Below are positions 37,812 through 48,693 of a DNA stretch of 64,000 bases, piece by piece; the stretch's first letter is position 1; every line of letters starts with the position of its first letter. Origin of the DNA: Azolla caroliniana. Taxonomy: Eukaryota > Polypodiophyta. The notes under the pieces were generated by a model that ran no database searches, was not told where the DNA came from, and saw nothing but the letters and a program-made list of their open reading frames with translations. Both the position numbers and the translations under genes were made by a program. Where the stretch lies: contig JBHGNT010000020.1 in NCBI GenBank assembly GCA_043228905.1, positions 13,144,001-13,208,000 on the forward strand. The letters run 5' to 3'.

Positions 37812-40457
37812 TCAAATTTCTTCCTCCATCACAACATTTTGTATGTCAAAATAAAGTTTCGACAAGCAAAGATATGCAGCCACTGCATCATTACCATCGA
37901 CATGAATTGCATGTGCAAATGCTTGTCTTCCCAGTTCAATATCACCCCATTTTGTACAGGCAGTTAGTATACTATGCCACATTACATGATTAGGATGGAA
38001 TGGCATCCCCTTGACCATAGCTATTGCATTCTGTAGTTGGCCAGCACGACCAAAGATATCAGCGAAGCAAACATGATGTTCTATACATGGCACGAAGCCA
38101 TAGACTTCATGTATAGCCTGAAATATAAGAGCACCTGTATCTACTAAGCCTGCATGGCTACACACATTAAGAGCACTAATCAAAGTCACTTTGTCAAGCT
38201 CTTGATCATTTTGTAGCATTTCCTCTATGAGCCTAATAACTACTTCACTTGCCCCTAGTTGGGCATATCCCGAAATGAGTGCATTCCATGACACTAAATC
38301 TTGATTTGGAAGTTTATCTGACACTTCATGGGCTTCTGGCATGAAACCGCACTTAGCATACATATCGATGATTGAATTCCCAATGGATGGGTGTTTTTCT
38401 AGCATCCCTTTTTTTACAATTTCTATATGTAGATATTGGCCTTTCTGTGAAATACCCATGTTTCCACAAGCTTTTAAGACACAAACAAATGTTACTGAAT
38501 TTGGAACTACGCCTTCAAATCGCATACATTCAAAATAGTTGGTTACATCATTAAAACATTCACATTTGATATATCCTGCCATTAATGACGTCCATGAAAC
38601 CACATCTCTTACCCTTACATTATCAAACACTTCTAAGGCTTTGACGAGGACTCCACATGTCACATACATATCGACCAACATATTCCCGAGAATAAGATCA
38701 GTCTCAAGCAACCTTTCTTTCTCAATTTCGGCATGAATTCTTTGGCCCTTATCCACCCTTCCTATGGTTGCACAAGCTTGCAATACACAACCATATGAGA
38801 TAGCATCAGGAGTAACGCCATCAAATTTCATTTGGAGAAAAATTGTCCATGTTTCCTCACCATATCCATGTCTAGCATATCCTCCCATCAAGGTGTTCCA
38901 AGATACTATACTGGGCTCTATAAGTCGACTGAATGCTTCATGCGCTCTTTTGAGTAGGCCACATTTAGCATACATATCAATTAACACATTTGTCAAGACA
39001 TGATCGGCAGCCAATAAAGCCTGTGATTCAATCTCAAGATGTATCTTTTCACCTTTGTCCCTTGCCCTTATGTTACCACTTGCTTTCAAAATGGACGCAT
39101 ATGTGAAAGTGTTAGGAGAAACACCCTCAATTTGCATCTGTTGAAAACAATCTAAGGCTTCTTGATCAAGACCATATTTGACATATCCTCCAATTAATGC
39201 AGTCCATGACACAACGTTTCGAATATGAAGGGCATCAGACATATTTTGTGCTTCAGCAAGGAATCCACAATTTGCATACATATCAACTAATGTGTAGGCT
39301 ACGAAAGGCTCCATTTCCATTCCTTTTATCGTGACATCTACAAGTAATTCTTTGCCATTATCTAAATCTTCTAGCTCACCACAAGCCTTGAGGATGCAAA
39401 CGTATGTGATAGGATTTGGAGAAAACCCATCAACTTCCATTCTGACAAGGCAGCCTAGAGCTGCCAAATTATCACCACATTTAGCATATGCTCCAATTAA
39501 GGTATTCCAAGTTACAACATTCCTAACTGGAAGCCTTTCAAAGACTACACAGGCTTCTGAAAGCCAGCCACAATTAGCATACATATCAACCAGGGCGGTT
39601 CCGATGAAAATATCACATTCAAACCCTTTTCTCGTAATCTTAGAATGTAGTTCTTGACCCTTCTCTATGTTTGATGTTATGCCACAAGCTTTCACAACAC
39701 AAGAAAATGTCGTGGGATTCTCCGAGATGCCATCAAGATGCAACTTCTCATAGAAATCTAATGCTTCATGACTGAGACCATGGTTCACATACCCGGTCAT
39801 AAGTACATTCCAAGTGACCACATTCCGAACTGAAGAAAGTTTTTCAAAGACTTCTCGGGCTTTTCCAAACAACACAAAATTTGAATACATATCTACAAGA
39901 TTAGTGCCAATGTGTACATCTTCTTCAAGTCTCCTTCTACATATTTCAGCATGTATTTCTCTACCCTTATCTATGGCTCCTATGCTTCCACAGGCTTTTA
40001 ATCCACATAGAAAACTAGCTTGACTTGGGATTATACCTTCTGATACCATCTTCATATAGCAATCAATTGCCTCGATATCATACCCAAGGCTCATGTAACC
40101 ACCCATTAACACATTCCATGAGACTACATCTTTCAAAGGTAGTTTATCGAAGGTTTCTCTTGCTTTGACAAGCAAACCACATTTAGCATACATGTCAATC
40201 AATGAGCTTCCAAGAAATTGGTCAGTTTCTAACCCTCTTTTTGCCATGTGAATGTGGAGTTCTGATCCTGCTTTGGCATCTTGTATCTCACTACAACCTT
40301 TGATCAAGACAAGGAATGTGCATTTACTGGCATAACGCCAACTGTCTCTCATTTCAAAGTATGTAATGAGAGCTCGTTTAGGATCACTATTCTTAACATA
40401 CCCAATGATCATAGAATTCCATCGCTGAATAAGGTTTATTGAACACATGGTTATCAT
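37812..40457 (-). CDS. PLS-class pentatricopeptide repeat protein, long form, with E-type C-terminus
   Basis: An intronless 881-codon frame consists almost entirely of PPR motifs. Eight W-x-x-[LM]-[MI]-x-[GA]-Y cores (for example DVVSWNVLMGGY, NVVTWNTLIGAY, LVSWNALISGY) recur about every 100 residues with KACG and VDMYAKCG blocks between, which is the P-L-S triplet arrangement. The end (MPFHPNHVMWHSILTACTKW, then GRQAFAHAI) is an E1/E2-like module; there is no DYW deaminase domain. Such proteins bind single organelle RNAs, usually for C-to-U editing or processing, and a DYW partner would be needed for editing. The first repeat is cut short and no transit peptide is evident from the ATG at 40457. 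An upstream exon joined at the acceptor before 40424 would be one explanation. Confidence 0.92.
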   Translation of the reverse strand: MITMCSINLIQRWNSMIIGYVKNSDPKRALITYFEMRDSWRYASKCTFLVLIKGCSEIQDAKAGSELHIHMAKRGLETDQFLGSSLIDMYAKCGLLVKARETFDKLPLKDVVSWNVLMGGYMSLGYDIEAIDCYMKMVSEGIIPSQASFLCGLKACGSIGAIDKGREIHAEICRRRLEEDVHIGTNLVDMYSNFVLFGKAREVFEKLSSVRNVVTWNVLMTGYVNHGLSHEALDFYEKLHLDGISENPTTFSCVVKACGITSNIEKGQELHSKITRKGFECDIFIGTALVDMYANCGWLSEACVVFERLPVRNVVTWNTLIGAYAKCGDNLAALGCLVRMEVDGFSPNPITYVCILKACGELEDLDNGKELLVDVTIKGMEMEPFVAYTLVDMYANCGFLAEAQNMSDALHIRNVVSWTALIGGYVKYGLDQEALDCFQQMQIEGVSPNTFTYASILKASGNIRARDKGEKIHLEIESQALLAADHVLTNVLIDMYAKCGLLKRAHEAFSRLIEPSIVSWNTLMGGYARHGYGEETWTIFLQMKFDGVTPDAISYGCVLQACATIGRVDKGQRIHAEIEKERLLETDLILGNMLVDMYVTCGVLVKALEVFDNVRVRDVVSWTSLMAGYIKCECFNDVTNYFECMRFEGVVPNSVTFVCVLKACGNMGISQKGQYLHIEIVKKGMLEKHPSIGNSIIDMYAKCGFMPEAHEVSDKLPNQDLVSWNALISGYAQLGASEVVIRLIEEMLQNDQELDKVTLISALNVCSHAGLVDTGALIFQAIHEVYGFVPCIEHHVCFADIFGRAGQLQNAIAMVKGMPFHPNHVMWHSILTACTKWGDIELGRQAFAHAIHVDGNDAVAAYLCLSKLYFDIQNVVMEEEI

Positions 40458-42051
40458 AGTATTTCATATCTTCTATGACGAATGGATAAAGATGGATATG
40501 CCGTCCACACCATCTTAACATATATAACATATATGAATGCATGTAGAAATATGCAATAAATAGGGTGTTTTTTACTCGCTACATCAATGCCAAATGTAGG
40601 AAAAGCTCTCAATTGAATGGAAAGATGCCATACAGACATACACATATATACATATATGTATATAAGTATGTGTATATATCTTAACACATTTAAGTGTATG
40701 AATAAAATACAGTAATACCCACAATAAACTCGAAAGGATCTTCTTGTTCTTCTCTCTTTGCTCTTTGGGTGCAGAGGATACCATCTCTGCACAAAGAGAG
40801 CTTTCATGGTGGGTGCTCTGTTTCTTTCGATATCTTTGTATCAAGAAAACTTAATAAAATGGTCTAATCATATTTCCGAAAATGATATATATATGGGTCT
40901 TGGATCAAAACTGTGACTCTCCTTGTCATATGCAAATATGCACATGTTTTTTTGAATTGCAGTCATAGTAGATGAAGATTAAGTACTCGTAATTAACCCT
41001 AATCCTGGCATTTGCGGTTACATACAATAACAATTTTCATTAATGAGAGATTCATTTTTTAATACTTGTGATATGATGTCTCATTAATAAACAATTAGCG
41101 ATGATTTACTACCCAAGTTGATACGAGCATTATCGTGACCATAGTTTGGGCAAATTCATAAGGAATGAAGGGTGATACACACACTTCATTCGTTATCCCA
41201 AATCACAATTTGGCACACCTCCATTGTTGTTTCCTAGGTGCCTAATGGTGACAAGCTAGAAATAATTGTTTTTACTAAATGTTAAATTTACAAGAGTTTT
41301 TGTATGAATTGAACTCTCCACGGGTGTCTCAAATATTCTATACAATCCATTAACCTCCTTTCACTTAAAGGATGCATCGAGAAGCTATGTGTATGTTCTC
41401 TTGACTTGATCCTTTCCCACTAAGTCAAAAAAACAATGTACAAACGTCCATCCCTCATTAAGTGCATTTACACACTGCAAAAGGTTTGATGATGATACTT
41501 GAGGTGTAGTCATTGTTGATGTACACCCATCCCAACATATCTTAGGTTCTATTTTAGCATTTCAATTGATAGGGATTGGGGGGGGGGGAGATAAGAAGAG
41601 CAAAGAGAGTATGCATGAAATACTTATTTAATTGAATGTATTATTATTCATTTGTTTTTCCAATTAAATTTATCTACATGGTTAGGTTTAAAATAATCGT
41701 GGTTCAATGGTTTTGGTTGGGTTTCGACTTTTTCCTAAATGGTTTGGTTAAAATGGCTTGGGAGTTCATAAACAGTCTGGTTCCGTTTTTGTTTTCTATA
41801 AATGGTTTGGTTTGAGTCAGTTCAAATTTAAGGCAAAGGAAATGAACCGGGCCCATAGGTAGCACCCATATTGTAATGCATCTCATGCATGTTGTCCACG
41901 GTTTCTATCCAAAGCATGTCAATGTATCTCATTTTTGTAGTGCCACTAGAAGGGCCACCCGCCCGCAGACAAGAAGACCTAGGCAAGAAGAAAACACACA
42001 TGATTTTATGTAGGGAATCCATGGCTAAATGTAGTGAAGGAGATGCCTCAC
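40458..42051. other. Intergenic region with AACCG-type decayed repeats
   Basis: The first 400 bp are upstream of the PPR gene and may contain a short upstream exon on the minus strand (an arginine-rich ATG frame at 40807-40733). A G-run lies at 41578-41588. From about 41700 to 41860, GGTTTGGTT-rich sequence ending near GGGCCCATAG resembles the right end of the repeat block at 53.6 kb. Confidence 0.5.
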
Positions 42052-42059
42052 CCCCAAAC

Positions 42060-42446
42060 TAACAATTGGCAACAGTTCAGTTCAGTTTGAGAAGGTCAAA
42101 ACCGAACCATTTAAAATTTTCGAAACTTGAACCGAACCAAACCGATAAACCGAACTGTTAAAACCTTGGTTCGGTTTCGGTTTTCAACTTAGGTCAAAAT
42201 TTAAAATTCAAAATTTTCAAATTTTCAAATTTTCATTATTTTAAGTTTTCAAAATTTTTAAAGTGTTCCTAAAATGTAAGAATAAGGCCTGAAAACAAAA
42301 AGATTGTTTAAAAACAATTTAAAAGAAACAACACTTTTATAGTTTAAACCGTGGTTTCTAGCTGTTGAAACCGAACCGAACTATTAAAAAAACCCTGAAC
42401 CGAACCGAACCGAACCGTTTAAACCGTTGAGCATTGCCCATTGTTA
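42060..42446. mobile_element. hAT-like MITE with TAACAAT termini, AACCGAACC-rich
   Basis: This 387-bp non-coding element starts TAACAATTGGCAA, and the reverse complement of its end starts TAACAATGGGCAA. Identical 8-bp sequences CCCCAAAC flank it (42052-42059 and 42447-42454). The interior is packed with AACCGAACC/GGTTCGG words near both ends and an AAATTTTCAAA-rich middle. It ends 104 bp before the ATG of the L18a-like gene, so it probably lies in that gene's promoter or leader. Confidence 0.82.
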
Positions 42447-42550
42447 CCCCAAACCCTTGTACCATGCTCATTTTTTTATCATATAAGAAAAGCCATGGAA
42501 AGCAGGTCCTCAAAGAGAGTCCTAGAAGAAGGAGAGGAAGGGAAGAAACC

Positions 42551-45500
42551 ATGAAACAAGAGGATCAACCGCAGGTATATCCACCTCCACAATACTATTA
42601 TCATAAGCAACAACAGCAGCAGCAGCACGAGGAAGGCCCACACCAACACTATGGAACCTTCCCACAACAAGGCTACCCTGCTCCCACTCGCCCTCAATAC
42701 ACTCAACAACCACAACTACCTTCCTACCATGCTGTCCCAGGTATTAGCGTGTTATCATTTGCAATTTCTTTTCTCTTTCTTTTTATACCATCAATGTGCA
42801 TGTTGTATTTAATGTGTAATCTTGTGTATATATTGTTGGTTTATTGCATACAAGTATAGATAGATGTATCTATGTGCACTTCTTGATTGGTTACAACCTC
42901 ACATGTATGTATAGATAGATGTATCTATGTGCACTTCTTGATTGGTTACAACCTCACATGTATGTATAGATAGATGTATGCATAAATTTTGGTGATTGGT
43001 TACCACATGTATAGTGGATTTATATACTTGGTTACCACATAACACATATTGATATATGTATGCATATGTTTGTTGGTTGATTACCACACGCAGATGTAAC
43101 TAGATGTATGCATCTGTTAATTATTAATTGATCACCATGTAGCTAGATGTAGGCATATGTTAACTATTGTTTGATTATCATGTACGCATACAGAGAGGTG
43201 TGTACACATGTTTGTTCGTTGGTTACTGCACATATGTTGATTGTTGACAACGTACAGATGTATGCTCATGTTGATTGGTTACACCATACATGTGTAGATG
43301 TACGCACATGCTGATAGATTACAACATGTTGCTTGTTTTACCACATGCATCTAGGTGTATGCTCATGTTAATAGTATGCCACATGTATCTAGGTGTATGC
43401 TCATGTTGATTGGTCACCACATGTATCAAGATGTATGCCCATGTTTTATGTCAACGTGTTTAGGCTAGTGGTATCATGATGGCAGATATCTAGTGCACGG
43501 TATGCTTTTTTTGCATGCTGCTGTCCTTAATTTAGAGATTGAATGATGGCAATCTGCAAGAGATTTGGTTCAGATATATATGCATATATGAAATAGCTGG
43601 ATGATTGATATTTGGAATAGATGTTGTTTAGATACATATGCATGGTCGAGAGTTTTTGATGATGGAATGCACATCAAGAGATGTGAAGTATATTGAACGT
43701 AGATTTCTATTTTCTCTTCATAGAGTGGCTTATTTGAATATTTTGCAAATGGACCTTCATTGCCCTATTCTTATTTTTCTATATTATATCTAGATTAGGA
43801 CAACATATCATTATGTATAGTTATACCTTGCTATTCACAGTATGTCTCACTATGTGCTGTTATGTCATCTAGTATATCCCGTCTTGGAACCAAGCTCAGA
43901 AGACTATCCACCGCTACCATGTTGCGGATTTGGAATTGGCTGGTTTTTGTAAGTGATCAGAACTTTATCTTTCCGTTTATGTGAAAGTAACAAGGACGAA
44001 AGCAACGCAATATTTCATTTTGAACCTTCTCATGTTTTCAATTCCATATTTATTCATAAATGCCTTGCCTTGTATGTCCCATAAAGATTTCCATAATTGT
44101 CTGGTTTTTGTAAGTGATTAGAACTTTGACTTTCCTTTTATATAAAGGGGAAGAGGATGAAAGAAACATGATACTTACTTTCGAGCCTTGTTATATGTTC
44201 AATTCCACTTTATTCATGAATGCATTACCTTGTATTTTCAATGAAGGTGTCTATGATTCTCGTGTTGTACCACCTCAAATAAGAGCTATAAATATTATTG
44301 AGCATGAATTTTCATGTTTTTTGTCATATCCATCACTGGCATTCTAGACATTTTGACTAAGTTTCTATAACATAGCCAAAAATTCAGAGGGAGACAGTCA
44401 CCCTAGAGCAATAACAAACATTAACGTGGATTTATCCAAACTTGGCACGATGATATAGAAAATGTTAGCCAATTTAAAGTTTCCCACTTTGAAAGAAATA
44501 TTGACATAAAGTGAACTGTAAAAGCAAACTTTGTCCCTCCTAGTTTAGCTGACATTTTTCACTGTTGTCTGAATGCAGTCTAAGCCCCAATTTATTGTCC
44601 TCATTCAGATTCAGTTGATTTGTGGATTTCCATAAGAGTGTTCGACATTGTATTGCATGCTTGGCTCATGTGCCAACTATTAGTTATTGGAGTTAAAAGT
44701 AGATATGCAGTGGAGGATCTATGCACTATATCAGTTAGCGTTAGGAAAAATGTGAACACTAATTGGGTTTTCGGAGATTGTTGCTAGCATGATTGAAGCA
44801 TAGTATGAACCATACGTACCATACGTGCATTCGCATTCGCGAATGATTAAATCATTCGCGAAAGAAAAACACCCTCAAAGAATGATAAATATCATACTTT
44901 TGGATTAACTATTTATTATGAGGTAGATAAGCGTAAAAATGAAAAAAAAACAAAAAAAAACATTAAAAAAATGGGAAAAAAACAAAAAAAAAACACAAGA
45001 ATGTTAGGATAACATTCGCATTCGTTTTCCAACGTAGGAAAACGAATGTTATACTAGACGAACACGAATTTTACGTACTATGGATTGAAGTAAAACAAGG
45101 ATGGCTACTATTTCCCAGTCTATTCAGTTTTTATATAGAGGAGATATCTAATTACATTGAGAAATTGGGTGGTTTTCAAGCATGGTTAGCAAGGGTAGCC
45201 ATACTGATATTACTGTATGTCGATGACATCATGTTGATCTCTGATACTTTGGGTGGACTATAAAGGTTTCTAAATGCTTAAAGTCATTTTGTACAGATAA
45301 AGATTTGTCAGTAAACCTTCATAGTAGGTGATGGTGTATAACATCACTCAAACATGGGTAATGAGATCAGAATCGGAATGCTTGGGAGAGGAAAAGGTGG
45401 CATATATATGATCTTACACATATGGAAGGAGAATTCACATTGCCATGGTTCTTCCTACAGGTGGCTGCCTGTGCCCAATTTTCTTGTGAATATGCAGCCA

Positions 45501-48500
45501 TTGGTGCCATTGAAGGATAAAATGCACATATACAGTTCCAAGAACCACAAACTAAATTGTGGTTGTTTGATATACGTTTAAAGTCAACTCTTTTCTACGG
45601 AGTAGAGATTTGGGAACCAAGCTTTCATAGGACACATAACTGGACAGATTTGGTAAGACTTTAGTCTTGATGTTCCCTCTAATCCAGTCACTTCCTGCTG
45701 GAGGTCTTCTATGATTGTCACAAGCAACCAGACTTTGAACTTCGGGCATAGATTCCTCAACCATGGTAATCAGAGTAATATCTTTTATACTCCTTCCTTG
45801 CTACTAGTCCTGCCATTACACTAGAATCCCTTTAGAAACCACTGTGGATGCTAGCATTCTGCTGTTCCCTCTAATCCACTTACTTGCTGCTAGATGTCTT
45901 TTATGATTGTCACAAGCAACCAGACTTTTAACATGGGGCATAGATCCAACATCTCTTATATTGCTAATGTACTCAATGTTGTTGGGCTCGTGGTAGTGAT
46001 TCTTTATACACAGAGTGACTTGTTTAGGACTCCCTGCTGGAGGTCTTCTATGATTGTCATAAGCACGATAATCCTTGAGATAATTGGGGTAGAGATGGGA
46101 ACAACCCCAATAATGACTGAAGCACTATTCTGATGAATGCCTAGTATCCAATGAAATCTGGAAGCTCCCAAAGCAAAGGTACTCAAGACTTGCACTTCTG
46201 TCATCAAAACTGTTGGCAGAACATGGAAATAATCATTGTTGACATGTTGAAATGCTAGAACGGTTCAAATCATATGGCACAAATATAAATGCACTACCCC
46301 ACTTCCAATGTAGTTTGGATTCCCTGCTCTTGGACAGGACTGAAAGGAAAAAGAATAGAGTGATCTGAACTGATGTCGTTAAATTGGATAATGAAAGAAC
46401 ATGCTGGGAAGATGGCCTATTCTAAGGATGGCCTATTCTAAGGATCTCTTCTTATACATGCTGCAGGATGAATTTATCATTAGGCCATCTTATATGGATA
46501 CACATCTATCTCTATGCAATGTAGTATGATAGGGTAACTTAGGACCCCTTCACATCAGTTAGCACTTGATACAGGCAGATATGCATGCAAAAATCTACTG
46601 AAGAACAGATTTGCCAATTGTGACATTGTGATGTAGAATTTGGCCTTTGTGTCTTTTCTTATCAAGTTATGGGATTTGAACAAGGCTTTAGCCCATTCCC
46701 GTAGATAATAGATTAGGTAGATGAGTGATTCTCGTAACCATCTCGCTAAGTATCAAGGGATTGAGAGAGTAGTGATCAGACAAAAGTATAACCACAAAAC
46801 CTTATCAATGAAGCACCATCACAAATTTCTTTAACTCCAGAAGTTAATCAAGGGCTACACAAGTAGGGTCCTACTACAACATTTACAATTAGTTTTGTTT
46901 ATTTTGGTTCCTTCTCAAAAATGAGACAACATTTTAAGATATAGTTTCTCATTTATTCTCACATGTCATTTTAGCCCTGTAAATTTGGGAAGTTATTGAG
47001 GGCTGTTGGTTGTTCCCCAAGTTCATGTCTGGTCACTCATGCCAAAGTGAACCAGTTCAGCCATAAACCTGAGGATGCTGTACGCGTTGCTTGTGTGCTT
47101 CTTCCCCAATGGGTGGATGCTCGGTTGCTGACCTGCAAGACTGGGCTGACCAAGGCTCAGAGTTAAGTTTTTGCTACTTGGTTATCAGACTTGATCCTGG
47201 GTCTTTCAATCTGAGGTGTCACTACCTCTTCACTGGGTGCCTCAAACTTGATCTTGTGCCCTTTCCCATACTCTGATGCCCTTGACTTGGTCCTGGCCAT
47301 ACTTGATCATGCGTCCTTCTGTAATTGCCCATCCAGTCCTGCCTAGATCCTGTCCTATCTTTTCTCTTTTGTTGGTGATCTTTCTTTTGCAACATCCTCA
47401 GTTGCCTACAGTAGAAGTATATCAGTTGTTGCTCTGCTCATTTGATCACAAGGCTCTTTTGTGCCAGCGTCTGCCTTGTACACGACCCAACCATCCTCAG
47501 CTGTGTAAAGGAAAATTTAACTTGCATGCATACACTGAAAGAAAGATAAGAAAGGAAAGAAAGAAAGACTCATGCCCCAAAACTTGATACAAGACTCTAC
47601 ACATGACTCCATTCTATTATCTATATTTCATCAATGGCCAAAATACAGGTAAATATGTGTATACATTGTCATGCTCATCCCTAGCTGTTAAGTCAGGATG
47701 TTGCCATATAATGCTTACAATTTCGAACAGGCAACACAATTTGAATATTAGCTGTGAGGGAATCGAGGGAGACTGTGTTAAAGAGTGACCCCAGCTGATT
47801 GCATGTGGACTTGTAAGCAAGTGCCAGTTTCTCTGGTGACTCAAAATGTGTTGATGGTAGATGGCCATACAACTGAGTGTTGAAGTTACCATTAGATATG
47901 ATGATGATGAAGCACATATTTGTTTCAGGCGCTGACTTCAAAATGATAGTAAAAACTCGGGAAAGCATTGGTTGTGATCCTGATGAAATTACCTTTGGTC
48001 ATTTTTTAAATTAATTGTCATCAGCTATGATATTTGAGAGTAGACTACAAAGTGAGAATGGCACGTAACTGTAACAGACCCAACTATAAACAGTCAGGAG
48101 ATAATTACTGAAGCATCAAAGACAATAAATCCGTGCTTGTTCCTTGTTTACCTAAATGTCATCTTCCTCCTGCATCAAAAGTAACAATGAAAAATAATAA
48201 TGGCTTACATACTAATATTCATTGTTTAGCCTAAATGATGAGCGTTGACTCTATTAAGCTACATATTTGCTCTAATATTTGTTCGTAGTTAACCTAATCG
48301 CCATCTTCTAGCAGTCTTTAGCTTGGGCTTTGTGTTTTCAAGTCAACTGGTTAACGATAGCACATGGAATTTGTTTTGGGTATTCATGTAATGACTTCTG
48401 ATGTGACAGATTCATACTTGGGTTCTTTATTGCTTCTGTTCCGTGGTATGCTGGAGCCTTTCTACTTCTGTGTACGACTCCTGATCCTCGTGAACGTATT

Positions 48501-48693
48501 GGTCTTACCTGTTGTGCAATAGCTGTAAGTACTTCATTTTCATTCAGAAATTGAAATTTTCATATACAAACTTGAATTTCATAGAAAAACTTGCATTCTT
48601 TTTTTACTCTGAATATTTTGCTTATTCTTGATTTTTCAGGCAATTCTCTCCCTTATTGCAGCTATTGTCGGTGGTACGACTGCAGTCTTCTGA
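42551..48693 (+). CDS. Small membrane protein of the plant '60S ribosomal protein L18a-like' family
   Basis: Four exons join in frame: 42551-42740, 43873-43948, 48410-48524 and 48640-48693, giving 144 residues. The N-terminal 63 residues are Gln/Pro/Tyr-rich (YPPPQYYYHK, a run of Gln, QGYPAPTRPQYTQQPQ). A cysteine pair and first membrane segment follow (LPCCGFGIGWFLFILGFFIA, about 78-110), then a loop PDPRER and a second hydrophobic segment to the C-terminus (IGLTCCAIAAILSLIAAIVG). This is the layout of plant proteins labelled L18a-like, which are membrane proteins and not ribosomal. Their function is not established. The ATG at 42551 is the first in this frame after the upstream MITE. An in-frame ATG at 42464 is possible but lies next to the transposon. 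Confidence 0.88.
42854..43460 (+). repeat. Minisatellite in intron 1 of the L18a-like gene
   Basis: Two near-perfect 55-bp units start GTATAGATAGATGTATCTAT at 42854 and 42909. A third begins at 42964, then decays into 40-60 bp units built on GATGTATGCATATGTT and GATTGGTTACCACATG until about 43460. Confidence 0.85.
44700..45320 (+). pseudogene. LINE reverse-transcriptase fragment split by a MITE
   Basis: After the MITE, the frame at about 45084-45260 reads VKQGWLLFPSLFSFYIEEI and then LLYVDDIMLISD, the VKQG..L.P..F and Y-x-D-D motifs of LINE reverse transcriptase. It then meets a stop. Upstream of the MITE the same frame ends GFSEIVASM; deleting the MITE and one copy of its 8-bp duplication joins these in frame as ASMIEVKQGW. 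The fragment is otherwise truncated on both sides. Confidence 0.78.
44799..45082. mobile_element. hAT-like MITE, CATAGTA family, copy 2
   Basis: A 284-bp element starts CATAGTATGAACCATACG and ends TTTTACGTACTATG, so the outer CATAGTA is a terminal inverted repeat. Identical 8-bp duplications GATTGAAG flank it (44791-44798 and 45083-45090). It contains two internal palindromes: a 12-bp-arm one at 44836-44862 (TTCGCGAATGAT and its complement) and an 11-bp-arm one near 45021-45048 (ATTCGTTTTCC and its complement). It matches 31954-32236 end to end. Confidence 0.9.
45660..46070 (+). repeat. Three short direct repeats in intron 2
   Basis: A block reading TGTTCCCTCTAATCCA, then CTGCTGGAGGTCTTCTATGA and TTGTCACAAGCAACCAGACT, occurs at about 45671-45739, again at 45863-45930, and in part at 46030-46064. 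Spacing is roughly 165-190 bp. Origin is unknown. Confidence 0.7.

Larger units (their letters stand above)
43949..48409 (+). other. Long intron 2 of the L18a-like gene
   Basis: This 4.46-kb intron contains a LINE reverse-transcriptase fragment (44700-45320) interrupted by a MITE (44799-45082), and a cluster of short direct repeats at 45660-46070. The rest has no coding or ordered repeat signal. Confidence 0.75.

Noticed and set aside
38341-40023. Plus-strand frames opposite the long PPR gene
   Set aside because: They are antisense shadows of the regular PPR codon pattern with no homology of their own.
42854-43087. Possible CRISPR-like array of 55-bp repeats
   Set aside because: Units are contiguous without spacers and lie in a plant intron; it is a minisatellite.
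42551-48693. Annotation as ribosomal protein L18a
   Set aside because: The protein has two hydrophobic segments and a Pro/Gln-rich head and lacks the ribosomal L18a/eL20 fold; the family name is a database misnomer.
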